From contig NC_081408.1 in the NCBI RefSeq assembly GCF_030272615.1, forward strand, positions 766,975,330 to 767,039,329: a stretch of 64,000 nucleotides of DNA, written 5' to 3'. How positions within the stretch are numbered: position 1 is the stretch's first letter; every line of letters starts with the position of its first letter. This document shows positions 44,633 to 55,735 of this stretch, piece by piece. The translations under genes and the position numbers were made by a program. This DNA is from Cryptomeria japonica. Its lineage: Eukaryota > Streptophyta > Pinopsida > Cupressales > Cupressaceae. The notes under the pieces are model-generated. The model saw only the letters and a list, made by a program, of their open reading frames with translations. It made no database searches and had not been told where the DNA came from.

Positions 44633-46340
44633 GTGACTCAAGTTTCAGCTTCAGGAGGTTTTGGCTAGGGAGGAAATTCATTGGCGATAGAAGTCTAGGG
44701 AATTATGGCTTTCTGATGGGGATATGAATACAAAAAAAATTCATTCCTCTACCAAGTTGAAGAGGAGTAGGAATAGGATTGCTTGTATATAGGATCAGGA
44801 AGGTAAAATGTTGACCGAGCAGGATGATATTGCTAAAGAGATAGTTAGGTTTTTTAAAGCCCTTTTCACATCAGAAGTAAGAGATGCTATCAATTTTGAT
44901 TCTCATGTCCCCTCTCTGGTAACCATGGAAGATAATAGGATGCTAATGGCACCATTCTCCCTAGAACAAGTTAAATAGATAGTTTTTTCTATGAACCCTG
45001 ACAAAGCTCCTGGTCTTGATGGTTATACACTGTTGTTTTTTCAAAAATGTTGGGATTTTGTTGGAAATGATGTTTTATTGGCTCTTGAGGAGGCTAGGCA
45101 AAATAGGTCTATTTTGAAAGAATTGAATACAACTTTGATTTCAATTATTCCTGAAAAAGAAGATATAAAGTCTTTTGTTGACTTCTGGCCTATTGCTCTG
45201 TGTAATACCTTATATAAAATATTCACTAAGGCAATTTCTATGAGGTGAGCAAAGATTTTAACTAAGATTATATCTTTGGAGCAAGGGGGTTTTGTTCCAA
45301 GGAGGGAAACTGAAGAAGGTGCAATTGTGGCACATGAGGTGTTGCATTCTACCTCCTCCTAGAAAACTCCGGCCATGATTATCAAGCTTGATATGATGAA
45401 GGCCTATGACAGAGTAGAATAGCAAGATTTATGTACGGTACTATTGACGTTGGGTTTTTCCAATGCCTGGGTAAAGTGGACTAACTCTTGTATATCTTCT
45501 GCAATATTTTTGGTGATTTTGAATAGTTCTCCTTGTGGTTTTTTCTCTTCTTCTAGAGGTTTGAGACAAGGAGATCCCCTTTCTCCTTTTTTGTTTATTC
45601 TTCTTGCTGAGTTTTTTAGTTGGGCTATAAGGGCTACTAGATTGGGGGGGGTCTTTGGAGATGTATTAGGATTCAAAATTATCCTCAGAATATTTCATAT
45701 TGTCTCTTTGCTGATGATACTCAATTATTTGGTCATGCCTCTTTAGAAGAGGCTAGAGTAATTTTGGAGATAATACAGGAGTATGCTTTGTTCTCTGGCC
45801 AAAATGTAAATGTTGACAAGTCAAAAGTTTTTTTCCTAAATACTTCAATGCTTGTCTAGAAGAGATTGTATTCCTTTTGGGGTTTTGAGATTGGTAATCT
45901 GCCATGTATGTATCTTGGGATCCCTTTGTTTGTTAAGAAATATAATATTGGCTTTTGGGATAAGGTTATTTCAGTCATTTCAAAAAGAATTCTTTCTTGG
46001 AACCATAAATGGTTGTCTTTGGCTGGTAAAATGATGTTAATCAAATTTGTTTTGAGTGTTGTTCCTATTTATCTAATGTCGGTATTATAATCAACAAAAA
46101 CAACTATTGTGAACTTGCAAGATACTCTAAGGTCATTTCTTTGGAATAACAATAAGGATGGCAAAAAGAGGTTGCCTTTGGTAGCTTGGGATAAGGTCTA
46201 CCATCCTAAGGAATTAGGTGGTACTGGTATTCATAATTTGGATAATCAAAATTTAGCATTAGGGGCTAAATTAGTCTGAAAACTTTATGATAGTCCAAAG
46301 TCTTTGTGGGCTTAGATTATGTTTGCTAAGTATCTGAACG
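44633..46340 (+). pseudogene. LINE A reverse transcriptase
   Basis: Typical L1-clade RT, which copies element RNA at the nicked target. Blocks in order: EIHW..SRE.WLSDGDMNTK (about 44680-44740), PSLVTMEDNRMLMAPFSLEQ, MNPDKAPGLDGYTLLFFQKC (44991-45050), [31 protein letters not shown] (about 45390-45420), SSRGLRQGDPLSPFLFILLA (about 45552-45611), the catalytic FADD at 45707-45718, and YLGIPLFVKK through RILSWNHKWLSLAGKMMLIK. In-frame stops occur (44977, 45247, 45361, 45421). A run of eight G near 45646 puts FADD in a different frame from the upstream part, so the enzyme is dead. Confidence 0.9.
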
Positions 46341-47270
46341 ATGGTCCCAGAGAAAGTATTTTTAAATTTTTTAATCTGCCCTCTGGATCTATCATATGGA
46401 ATTTTTTATGTAAATGCAGAGCGGTTATTATTCCCCATCTCTCATGGGTTGTGCATAATGGAAGGAAAGCTAGGTTTTGGGATGAAGCATGGAATGGATA
46501 TTGTTGCTTGATTAGCATTAGAGATTGGTCTCCGTTGATTGCAATCCTTACTTCTCTTTGGAGTGTGTATGTGGCGAAATATTTTGATATTGTTCAGAAT
46601 GGTCCTCTAAAGTTGGCTAAATGGAAGTCGATTGATTTCCTTGATGTGGATCTGCATTTGAAAGCAGGGTTTGATAAGATACTAGGTGAGTGGATTGTCA
46701 CTCTCTCAGATTCCGAGGATGAACTTATTTGGACTGGGAATGACTCTGGAAAGTATTCTGTTAAGGATGGTTATAACTCCCTTTTACTTGCTTAAACTTG
46801 TTCATATTGGCCTCATAATTTGTTCTGACACTTGGCCTGTTTACCTAAAGCTGGAGCTTTTGCTTGGTTTTTTGTCCAAGATAGAGTTCTAACATGAATG
46901 AGGTTGGATAGATTAGGTATTACTGTTGTTTTTCCTTGTGTCCTCTGCAATAACAACCTAGAGTCTTCTTCACATCTGTTTCTTTATTGTGATTTTGCTT
47001 ATGAGTGTTGGAAAATTAGGTTTATCTTTTGTTATTGGTAAGGATCTTATTTCTCACTTTCGTTCTTGGCCTCTCATGTTTGCATTATTTTTCTATGCAT
47101 GCCTTTGGGTTATTTCTCCCTCTATTGTGCTTTGGAGCATTTGTCTTGAATGAAATAGTAAGATCTTCAAAAAGGTGTGTTCTTTTGTATCGGATGTTTT
47201 GCAAAAAATTGAAGCCTCTATTTCGGAGATTGCATTGTCATACATTTATAAGAAATTGAGTAAGTAGTCT
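46341..47270 (+). pseudogene. LINE A zinc-binding (zf-RVT) domain
   Basis: The C-terminal connector of plant LINE RTs. Visible: SWVVHNGRKARFWDEAWNGY, KWKSIDFLDVDLHLKAGFDK, ELIWTGNDSGKYSVKDGYNS (46319-46795), then the Cys/His block FPCVLCNNNLESSSHLFLYC (about 46931-46990) in another frame. A stop lies at 46793. The same segments are present in LINE B at 51.5-52.2 kb. Confidence 0.8.
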
Positions 47271-47379
47271 TCTTTTTCCCATTGGGATAATAGGGTTACT
47301 AGGGTTTGGAAATCCCTCTTGATCTTACCCTCTCATGGCTCAGTCTCCAAGAGCAATAAGTCTTTAGGTCAAAGGTTGT

Positions 47380-47779
47380 TGACTATGTTGGGATGGCTAT
47401 TTTTTATCATAATGCACAACTCATTCTTGCTAAATGTCATGACATTGGTATTAGTACTAATAATTTCGTCGAGTATCAAGCTTTATCCTTTGGCTTAGAT
47501 ATGGCAATCTCATTAAGGATAAAAACATAGTGATTGAGGGTGACTCTATGGTAATAATATAGAGTGCTATGAAGAAGAAATTGAATTTTTGGAAGTTGCA
47601 ATATTTGCTTGATCATATTTTACAAAAGTTAGATTCTTTTGATTCCTTCTTAATATGTCATTGTTATAGAGAAATTAACACAGTGGCGGATTTTATGGCT
47701 AATCTAGCTATTGATAGCAAAGCACATTTTCATAAAGCTGATCCCAAAGAAATTCCTTCGCAAGTTTGGGAAGGAACTT
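47380..47779 (+). pseudogene. LINE A RNase H domain
   Basis: RVT_3-type RNase H. Blocks: AIFYHNAQLILAKCHDIGIS, NNFVEYQALSFGLDMAISLR with the catalytic Glu, VIEGDSMVIIQSAMKKKLNF with the E-x-D-S motif, and CHYREINTVADFMANLAIDS with the closing Asp (47569-47781). The first Asp-containing strand is lost and frames shift near 47510. It aligns with LINE B 52430-52900. Confidence 0.85.
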
Positions 47780-48429
47780 AGAATGATTAATTCTTCATAT
47801 GGTTTTATTGCAGTCTGGTTTCTAAATGATTTAATTATTGGTGACTTTAAATTCCTTTCCCACCCTCCTTGAATTATCAGGGTTGTGTACATGTTCATTT
47901 TATGGATGACTATCATTATATGCCTAGTACATGAAGTAGAAATTCTATTTCTATTTTATATACTAGTGATATACAATGTCATTCATAGGGTGAGGGTGTG
48001 GATATTCATGATACACTCAATGGTGGTAGTGTGCGCGATGTGAAGGATTGGATTTTTAGCTTAAAATGGATATTTGCATGTGTGAGGTATTATGGAGTGT
48101 GTGTACTTGGGCTATTATTGTCTGATGATGTCTCCAGTACTAACTTGTAGATTATTTGTGTGAGTTCGGTCGTGGCAGGAACGACATTGTTCTATGATGA
48201 TTGTAATCATTTTTTGGCAAAGGCATTTTCTCACATTGAGTTATCATTGATTGTTGTCATGTTTGAAGTGTTGTTATGTATTGTGAAATATCACATCAGT
48301 GTAGTTTTCAATCTTGAAATGATATGTTTTCTATCTTTTTTGTCGTCGACAAGGTGGTAAGTTGCTAGCGGACATTTAATACTTTAATTAAGAAAAATTT
48401 TCCATGCCTTTTGCTTAGGTTATTTAGAA

Positions 48430-49165
48430 AGTGGTAGGTTGCATTTTGGTTTCACATGTACCATGGGTTGTCTTGGTATCTTTGTTTCTACAAATGTCGA
48501 TTTTCTTGTCTTTTGTAAAATATATAGCGGTGCTTGAATCTGTGGTTCCAGAGGAAGAAAATGAGGATAATTATCAAAAAATCGGTAAGGTGTTTAACCT
48601 CTTTTCTCCTAAGGTGGCTTATGAAATCCACAAGCTCTTGGGGAATCATTGGTTGGAAATTTGTGTTATTACTTCTTACTCTGAGATTATGTCTCGATTT
48701 GTTATAATTTGTTGTGATGTTTTACTTGATGCTGAATTGGTTCGTCTCATAGTCTCCACGTTCATGTTTCCAACAATGTGTAATTAGGATATGGTTTTTC
48801 CTACTTAGGATAGTTATCATTTTGATGTGGGGACTTTCTATTACGATGGTTTTCATCCTCATCATGAGATTTTGGGTAATAGATGGTATGGTCAATTATT
48901 GTTTGAGTTAAGAATGGGGCTAATATGTGATACTTTGGATGATACCTTAGCTTGTATGGAATTTCTTGTGAATTGGGTACCTGCTTAGATTGTGGATAAG
49001 GCTTAGGATGTTTTTGTAGCTTTGCACTCACTACTTTCTTTGAGCTTTCAGTTTTCTGCTCCCGCATGGATGGAATTTCCTTTAAGGGTTGTTCTGTCTC
49101 CAGATGCAGCTAATGATCCCCCAGGTGAAGGCACTAGCACTTGGTTTTTGAATGTTTGATACTTT
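48430..49165 (+). pseudogene. LINE A third coding-like region (ORF3), unknown
   Basis: Not a known LINE domain. After RNase H, the plus strand again reads like protein: VPEEENEDNYQKIGKVFNLF, SPKVAYEIHKLLGNHWLEIC, SEIMSRFVIICCDVLLDAEL (48431-48787), then after one stop DSYHFDVGTFYYDGFHPHHE, LGNRWYGQLLFELRMGLICD and ALHSLLSLSFQFSAPAWMEF in the same frame (48788-49160). The corresponding region of LINE B (53.48-54.16 kb) and, on the minus strand, of LINE C (55.74-56.09 kb) have similar peptides. No motif with a known function was seen; hydrophobic stretches are not clear membrane spans. Confidence 0.5.
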
Positions 49166-49652
49166 TCTATGACACCTTGGAGATGTGGTATGGTTTTTCT
49201 GATGCAGGTATGGACAATTTTGGTATAGAATTCAGTTTTGACAAGCCAAGCTGAATAATTTTTCACTCCCCAAATGGTAAAAGCATACATGCATCTTGGT
49301 GCCTTTGAATGATTTTCTCGAGGATATATTTGTTGACATCTAGCTCTTCATTTTGTAATCAATTGAGCTTATGTTTTGTTGGATATAATCATATTATGAA
49401 TTAATGTATCAATAAATGTTCTAAGGGACCTCATTGTATCTCTCATATGAATGGGTTTGGGCGGGATATATGATCATTTGGATATGTAACAACTATTTTG
49501 TAAGGGTAGAATAGTTTGGTTTATATAAGGTGATAATCAAAGGTTTTCTTGTGGGTTCTTTCATGTCAATATTATTTTTGAACCCATTGTAAAAAATTTA
49601 AAATATAATAAAAAAGTTTAGTGTCTTGTCCACTTTTATTGGAAAAAAAAAA
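49166..49652 (+). other. LINE A 3' end and poly-A
   Basis: 3' untranslated end with GGTTTTCTTGTGGGTTCTTT, then TTTAGTGTCTTGTCCACTTT and a poly-A tail at 49643-49652. LINE B has the same signature at 54.47-54.59 kb. Confidence 0.8.
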
Positions 49653-49880
49653 CATTTTTGTTAAACATTTTTCTAAATTTTATATAAAACATCTTTAAAA
49701 AATTTCTTCAGACATTCTTGTAAATTCTAGATAAATTATATAAAAAGGATGACTTAAACCGATTTAAACAAAAAATGAAAACATTCAGTAAAGTATAATA
49801 TAAATATAAATTTTAATTTACTTTACTAAAATTATTCAATTAATTAATTTTTTTTCTTAATTAATTTTTTTTCTAACTAA
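49653..49880. repeat. AT-rich flank between LINE A and LINE B
   Basis: About 85% A+T, with repeats of ACATCTTTAAAAAATT. Its sequence resembles 54589-54720 on the other side of LINE B (ATTCTTGTAAA, TTTTACTTTACTAA in both). Confidence 0.7.
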
Positions 49881-49896
49881 AACATCTTTACAAAAT
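49881..49896. repeat. Target site duplication of LINE B, left
   Basis: AACATCTTTACAAAAT, identical to 54589-54604. Confidence 0.8.
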
Positions 49897-49907
49897 CATT
49901 ACCATCC

Positions 49908-51620
49908 TTGGAGGGTGGTTATTGTTTGAATGATTTTATTTCTGATATTCCTTGCTTAGTGTCCCTTGAGGATAATAGGATGTTGATGTCTCTTTTCTCA
50001 CTAGAAGAGGTCAAATGTGCGGTTTTTGATATGAATCCTGACAAGGCCCCGAGGCTGGATGGGTTTACTCCTTTATTCTTTCAGAAGTGTTGGGACTTTG
50101 TGGGTAAATATGTCCTCTTGGCTCTTAAAGAGGCCAGGAGAAATGGGTCAATTTTAAAAGAACTTAATACTACGTTGATTGCTATTATCCCTAAAAAAGA
50201 GGTTACTAAGGCCTTTGCTGATTTCCGTCCTATTTCTTTATGCAACACTTTGTATAATATCCTTACTAAGGCAATTTCCCTCTGTTTGGCAAAAATTCTT
50301 CCCAAAATTATCTCATTGGAGTAAGGTGGTTTGGTGCCCTATAGGGAAACAACAGAGGGAGCTATTATGGCTCATGAAGTGCTACATTCTATCTCCATTT
50401 AGAGTCTCCCGACCATGATACTTAAATTAGACATGATGAAGGCCTATGATAGGGTTGAATGGGGGGCTTTAGGTCTTGTTCTTGTCAAGTTAGGGTTTTG
50501 AAGGCTTGGGTCAAATGGATCAATGCTTGCATCTCTTTTGCAAGATTTTTGGTTTTAATCAATGGATCTCCTTGTGGTTTTTTCTCTTCTTCTAGAGGAC
50601 TAAGGTAGGGGGATCCTCTGTCCCCTTTCCTTTTTATACTTTTAGCTGAGTCCTTTAGTTGGGCTATTAAGGCTGCAAAATTGAAAGGGCTTTGGAAGGG
50701 GATTGGGATTCCAGGGGTTCCAATTTCTATCTCAGATTATTTATTTGCAGATGATACTCTGTTATTTTGTCAGGCTTCTTTGAGGGAGGAAAATATTATA
50801 AATGGAATTATTAAAAAATATGTTGCTTTTTTAGGGCAAAAAGTGAATATTGAGAAGTCAAAAATATTCTTCCTTAATACATCACAATTAGTTCAACATA
50901 GATTGCAGTCCTTTTGGGGTTTTGAACCTAGTATTCTTCCTTGTACGTATCTTGGTATACCTTTCTTCATCAAACAAGACAAACTAATCTTTTGGGAGAA
51001 GCTTATTTCTGTCATTTCAAAGAGAATTTTATCTTGGAACCACAAATGGTTAAGCCTTGCTGGGAAAATTGTTCTTATCAAATCTGTATTGAATGCAGTT
51101 TCTATTTACCTTATGTCAGTGTTAAAATCCCCTAAATCTACGATTGTGAGCTTGCAGGACACTCTTAGGTCCTTTCTCTGGAGTAGTAATAAAGATGGAA
51201 GGAAAAAACTACCCCTTGTAGCCTGGATAGAATTTGTTTGCCTAAGGATCTTGGGGGTACAGGTATTAGGAACTTGGAAAAATAGAATCTGGCCCTTGGA
51301 ATTAAATTGGTCTGGAAGTTGTATGAGCATTCTGATTCTTTTTGGGCACAAATTATGTTTGCAAAGTACTTGAATAATGGGCCTAGGGAGTATATTTTTC
51401 AATTTTCAAATTTCACATTTACCTTCAGGTTTGGTAATGTGGAACTTTATTTGCAAATGTAGGAATGTCATCTTGCCACATCTCTCTTGGATTGTTCATA
51501 ATGGGAAGAAGGTTAGATTTTGGGATGAAGTGTGGAATGTTCACACTCCTTTATGAAATATAAGGGAGTGGTCCCCTCTTATATCTACCCTTTCTTCCCT
51601 TTAGGGGGTCTTTGTGGCAG
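49908..51620 (+). pseudogene. LINE B reverse transcriptase
   Basis: L1-clade RT. Blocks: YCLNDFISDIPCLVSLEDNR, MNPDKAPRLDGFTPLFFQKC (about 50031-50091), FRPISLCNTLYNILTKAISL, a broken [12 protein letters not shown] (about 50430-50460), then 50681-51373 with the catalytic FADD at 50744-50755 (ISDYLFADDTLLFCQASLRE), KVNIEKSKIFFLNTSQLVQH and RILSWNHKWLSLAGKIVLIK. Stops at 50322 and 50400 and a frame change near 50500 inactivate it. It is less damaged than LINE A, with a 230-codon open piece over the active site. Confidence 0.9.
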
Positions 51621-52210
51621 ATTACTTCGAGGTAATTCATAACAGAAATCTTAAGATGGCTAAGTGGAAGTCCATTGAGTTTTTGGATGTTGATCAAGAT
51701 CTCAAAATGCATTTTGCAAAGGTTTTGAGAGAAAGAATGATTATTCTATCTGAGTCCGAAGATGAACTTGTTTGGACAAAGAACATCTCGGGCAAATATA
51801 CGGTTAAAGATGGATATAATTCTCTTATGTCTATTAAAGACTCGTCCTCTTGGTCATATAAACTTTTTTGGCATTCATCTTGTCTACCGAAAGCTATGGC
51901 TTTTTCCTGGTTAGCAGTTCAAGACAGGGTTCTTACAGGCATGTGCTTGGATAGACTCGGTATCACTACTATTTTTCCTTGTGTGTTATGCAATAAAAAT
52001 TTGGAATCCTCCTCCTATCTTTTCCTTCACTGCAATTTTACATATCAATGTTGGCAGTGGCTATTTGATAAATTGAATTTGACTTTTGTTATAGGGAAAG
52101 ATCTTATATCTCACTTTAGAGCCTGGCCTTTTCTGTTTGCCTCATCTTTCTATTCTTGTCTTTGGGTTGTCTCTCCATCTATTTTAATTTGGAATATTTG
52201 GTTAGAATGA
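51621..52210 (+). pseudogene. LINE B zinc-binding (zf-RVT) domain
   Basis: Open for 198 codons from 51614. KWKSIEFLDVDQDLKMHFAK and ELVWTKNISGKYTVKDGYNS are followed by FWHSSCLPKAMAFSWLAVQD and the Cys/His block FPCVLCNKNLESSSYLFLHC. A stop at 52208 separates it from RNase H. Confidence 0.85.
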
Positions 52211-52258
52211 AATAACAAGATCTTTAAAAAAACTAGTTCTTCTCTTGAGGAGCTCTTA

Positions 52259-52900
52259 TTGAAAATTGAATCTTCTATTTCAGAAGTTATCTTGTCTTAT
52301 ATCTACAAGAACTTAGAAAATCTTTCATCTTTCTCGCATTGGGATAGTAGAGTGACTAGGGTTTGGAAGTTGCTATCTACCCTGCCTTCTCATGGGTCAA
52401 TTTTTTATAAAAAATGTTGCTTTAACCAAAAGAAATTTGGCTATTTGGAAGCCTCCTCCTCATGGGAATTTTCCTCTAGCAGAAATCCTGGATTGGCAGG
52501 GGTAGGTATGATGATTTTTGATCATCATGCCAACTACGTCCAGGCTAGGTGTCATGCCATTGGGAATAAGACTAATAATTTTGTGGAGTTTAATGCCTTG
52601 TCTCTAGGCTTGGATATGGCTATATCCCTAGGAATTAAGGATCTTGTAATTGAAGGGGATTCGATGGTGATCATACATTGTGTTATGAAGAAGAAATTGA
52701 ACTGTTGGAAATTACAATATGTTCTGGATTTAGTTTTACAACAGTTGGAGTTTTTTTATTCTTTCTTGATTTCTCATTGTTTCAGAGAAATAAATAGAAT
52801 TGTGGATTTATTGGTAAACTTAGCTATAGACAGTAATGCCAATTTGCGTAATGTGAGCATGGAAGATATCCCTGCTTCGGTTCTAAAATATCTGCAATAA
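52259..52900 (+). pseudogene. LINE B RNase H domain
   Basis: Open for 213 codons. A linker (KIESSISEVILSYIYKNLEN) leads to RNase H: SSSRNPGLAGVGMMIFDHHA, NNFVEFNALSLGLDMAISLG with the catalytic Glu, LVIEGDSMVIIHCVMKKKLN, and FREINRIVDLLVNLAIDSNA with the last Asp. The first Asp of the usual 'DGAS.GNPG' strand is not visible: the sequence reads EASSSWEFSSSRNPG. The domain removes template RNA during element copying. It is the best preserved RNase H in the window. Confidence 0.85.
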
Positions 52901-53479
52901 GTTTTGGGTTCCTCCTTTTAATATGGCCACTATGAAATTTTTCCTGCCCTTCTTCCTTGGGAGGTAGGCATATTTGTTGAATATGTACAAGTGGCAAGGA
53001 TTCTTTGTAGGTGAGAAATTATTTTTAGCTACAAAGTATGTTTTTGATCTGGCATAGGAAGCAAGGGTGGGTACCTTTTATGGTCTTAGGGTGGCGCCCT
53101 GTCAGCAATCATGTGTTGGATTGGTTCGGATTTTGCATGAGTGCTTAAAGTGCTTTGATTGTTTCATGTTGCATATAGGGATTGTTCGCTTGTTGCAATC
53201 GGGCACAATTTTTGTGCTGTGATGATGTTTGGGTAAGCACTCCGTTGTGTGGCATTGGATGGGATGTAAAGTACTCCTTTTTCTGCCACCACCATCGTGA
53301 GAATTTTTGGATATTATTATTTCATTTATGATGTATCTCGCATGAGTTTGAATACTGCTTAATTGCCTTCACTTGGAATCATAAAGTGGTGTGGTTCTTC
53401 TTGCTCACGTTTTTGGTGGCTACTGTATTTAAAAGCCAATAGAATTTTTGAATCCTGTAGTAGACTTTGTCTCCTTCTT

Positions 53480-54165
53480 TTTGGGAAATTCATATGTCAA
53501 GTATCTTTTCTCTTTCAAGATACAGGGGTTATTGTTGAATGTCATCTTGAGGAATATAATGAGGTTTTGGGCAATATTTTTGAGATGCTTGGTAAAGTGT
53601 TTCGCTTGCTTTCCCCTCAGGTGGATTTTTGAGGTTGGTGGGAATTCTTTGGTTGCAGTCTGGTTCTACTTTTTCTAGCTCTGAGATTTTGTCTCAATTT
53701 CTTCCCATTTGCCATACATTTTGCTTGATGAGGGTTTGCCCCAGCTCTTGATTTCTACATTCATTCCTCCCTCAATTTTCTCCTAGGAGCTTGTTAGGAC
53801 TACATTGGATAGTTATCATTTTGAGTTGGGCTCTTTTTATTACAGGGGCTTTCTTCCTCCTTCTGATCTGTTGGATAATGGGAGGTGTGGGGAATTATTG
53901 TTTGAGTTGAGAATGGCTTTAATATGTGACATATTGGGGCATACTTTGAAATCATTTGAAATTTTACTAGATTGGGCTCCTTCACAATTTGTGGATAAGG
54001 CATTGGTTGTGCTTATGGGATTACATTCTCTACTCTCTTTTGGCTTTTTGGCTTCAGCTCCTCCACAGATGGATTCCCCTTGCAAATTATCCCTCCTCTG
54101 AGCGTGGACAAGGAGCCTCCTGTTGAGAGCTCAAGTTCTTGGTTTCTGACTTAATCACTTTATGC
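53480..54165 (+). pseudogene. LINE B third coding-like region (ORF3), unknown
   Basis: Homologous to LINE A 48430-49165. First part in broken frames: VECHLEEYNEVLGNIFEMLG, KVFRLLSPQVDF, SEILSQFLPIC. Then a 98-codon open stretch (53805-54101): DSYHFELGSFYYRGFLPPSD, NGRCGELLFELRMALICDIL, DWAPSQFVDKALVVLMGLHS. The shared pattern with LINE A is [YH]F[DE]xGxFYYxGF followed by GxLLFELRMxLICD and VDKA...ALHSLLS. No recognised domain. Its position, 600 bp after the RNase H stop, suggests a separate reading frame in the ancestral element. Confidence 0.5.
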
Positions 54166-54324
54166 AGGTACCTATTGGCTAATATCTTTTTCATGCAGGT
54201 TTTTGAACTGTTGATATGCTTGAATTTTTTGGGAGCCTGAGAAGCTTTGATGCTATGAGTCTACTTCTACAAATCATATCTCATGAGATGGGTGGTTTCT
54301 TTTTTTTGGTGGTTGTCTGAATAG

Positions 54325-54382
<58 letters not shown>

Positions 54383-54588
54383 TTGAAAGCCATGTAATGG
54401 GAGGGTGATTACAATCTGATTATGTAATTGGGATTATCGGGTATTTACTTTTTTGTATTTTTGGGCCACAACCAGAGGTTTTCTTGCGGGTTCTTTCCTG
54501 TCGGTATGCCCTTTAAAATCGTTGTAATAAAAAATTCCATTTTTAATAAAATATAGTTTAGTGGCATGCCCACTTTATCAAAAAAAAA
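54166..54588 (+). other. LINE B 3' end, (TA)n and poly-A
   Basis: Contains (TA)n at 54326-54380, GGTTTTCTTGCGGGTTCTTT, TTTAGTGGCATGCCCACTTT and a poly-A tail. Same tail signature as LINE A and LINE C. Confidence 0.85.
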
Positions 54589-54604
54589 AACATCTTTACA
54601 AAAT
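54589..54604. repeat. Target site duplication of LINE B, right
   Basis: AACATCTTTACAAAAT, identical to 49881-49896. It partly overlaps the poly-A tail. Confidence 0.8.
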
Positions 54605-55425
54605 TCCTATAGAGATTCTTGTAAACTAACAAAAATAAATAACTTAAATAAAGTAGATATAAATATTATTTTACTTTACTAATTGGATTAATTAAATTAA
54701 AAATAAAATTAAACTATTTAATCAATTTCATTTATTTCAACTTAAAAGACAATAAATATAAATATAAAGAAAAATAGGAAAACCATTTATTTAATTTTTA
54801 TAAATTGAAAAGATATATATTAAAGGAAAATAAACTTACTAAACAAAATCATAAGCATAAAAATATAATTAAATAATAATAACCATAGATGCTAATAAAA
54901 TATTAAAAATAATAGAAAATTTATTATAATATAACATTATTATTAATAATAACATCAATTATTAAAAATATAATCATTAATTAATATAATGTAATATTAT
55001 ATTATGTAACATAATATTTGATATGACATTATATAAATTTATATATTACAATTACATGTTTAAAATTATAAAATTTAACTAATACAAAATAAGCATTACT
55101 CATATAACATAAAATATTATGTTATATATAAAAATATATAGTATTATTATATTTTAATTATCTAATATAATATTATTTAATGCAACATAATATATTATAT
55201 TACATTATATAAATTTATATAATACAATTGCATTTTTTAAATTATAAATTTTAATCAATTAAATTGATATTTAAATACATTAACAATATAAAAAAAAATA
55301 TAAATATTAATTTTATAATATGATATATTATTTGATATATTTTTTATTATAATATTTTTTAAATATATACTACTTTTTATAAACTACCATATATAAAAAT
55401 ACAATTATTATTATTATTTTATTTT
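54605..55425. other. Very AT-rich spacer
   Basis: Around 85-90% A+T with many short TATA/ATTAT repeats. Nothing codes here. ACATAATATT-type words recur between 54990 and 55210. Confidence 0.7.
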
Positions 55426-55735
55426 TTGATAAAGGTGGATTTACCACTAAATTTTGTTATTTTAAGTTTTACATGGTGTCTGGTTCAACGAGCACTGGAA
55501 GGAAAGAGCTAGTAAGAAAACCTTCCAGTATTGCTCCAAAAATTATAAGGCCTACCTACCCATTACAAGAATCCTCAAGGGCATATTAAAAAAAAAAACC
55601 CCTCCATATTACATACCAATCCCATTAGGTACAAAAGAGGCTGCCATAAATGGCATATAGAAAGAAATCAAATGCATAATCATCCCTTTTGCTGACTATG
55701 AAGAACACCGCAGTAATGCAATAGAAGATCATCTA

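Larger units (their letters stand above)
41500..49652 (+). mobile_element. LINE A (L1-type non-LTR retrotransposon)
   Basis: Order on the plus strand: 5' region, ORF1 (split by an LTR insertion at 41906-43025), reverse transcriptase, zinc-binding domain, RNase H, a third coding-like region, and an A-rich 3' end (AATATAATAAAAAAG, then poly-A 49643-49652). The endonuclease domain is missing. Left edge approximate (41480-41560); no convincing target duplication was found. Confidence 0.85.
49897..54588 (+). mobile_element. LINE B, 5'-truncated L1-type element
   Basis: Starts within the RT region (CATTACCATCC) and runs to a poly-A at 54580-54588, flanked by a 16-bp duplication. 5' truncation, poly-A and a target duplication of this size are the hallmarks of target-primed reverse transcription. 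ORF1 and endonuclease were never present in this copy. Confidence 0.9.

Noticed and set aside
41513-49666. Target duplication for LINE A (AACATTTTGG at 41513 versus AACATTTTTG at 49651)
   Set aside because: Short, imperfect and composed of A/T words common in the region; the 5' edge of LINE A is unknown.
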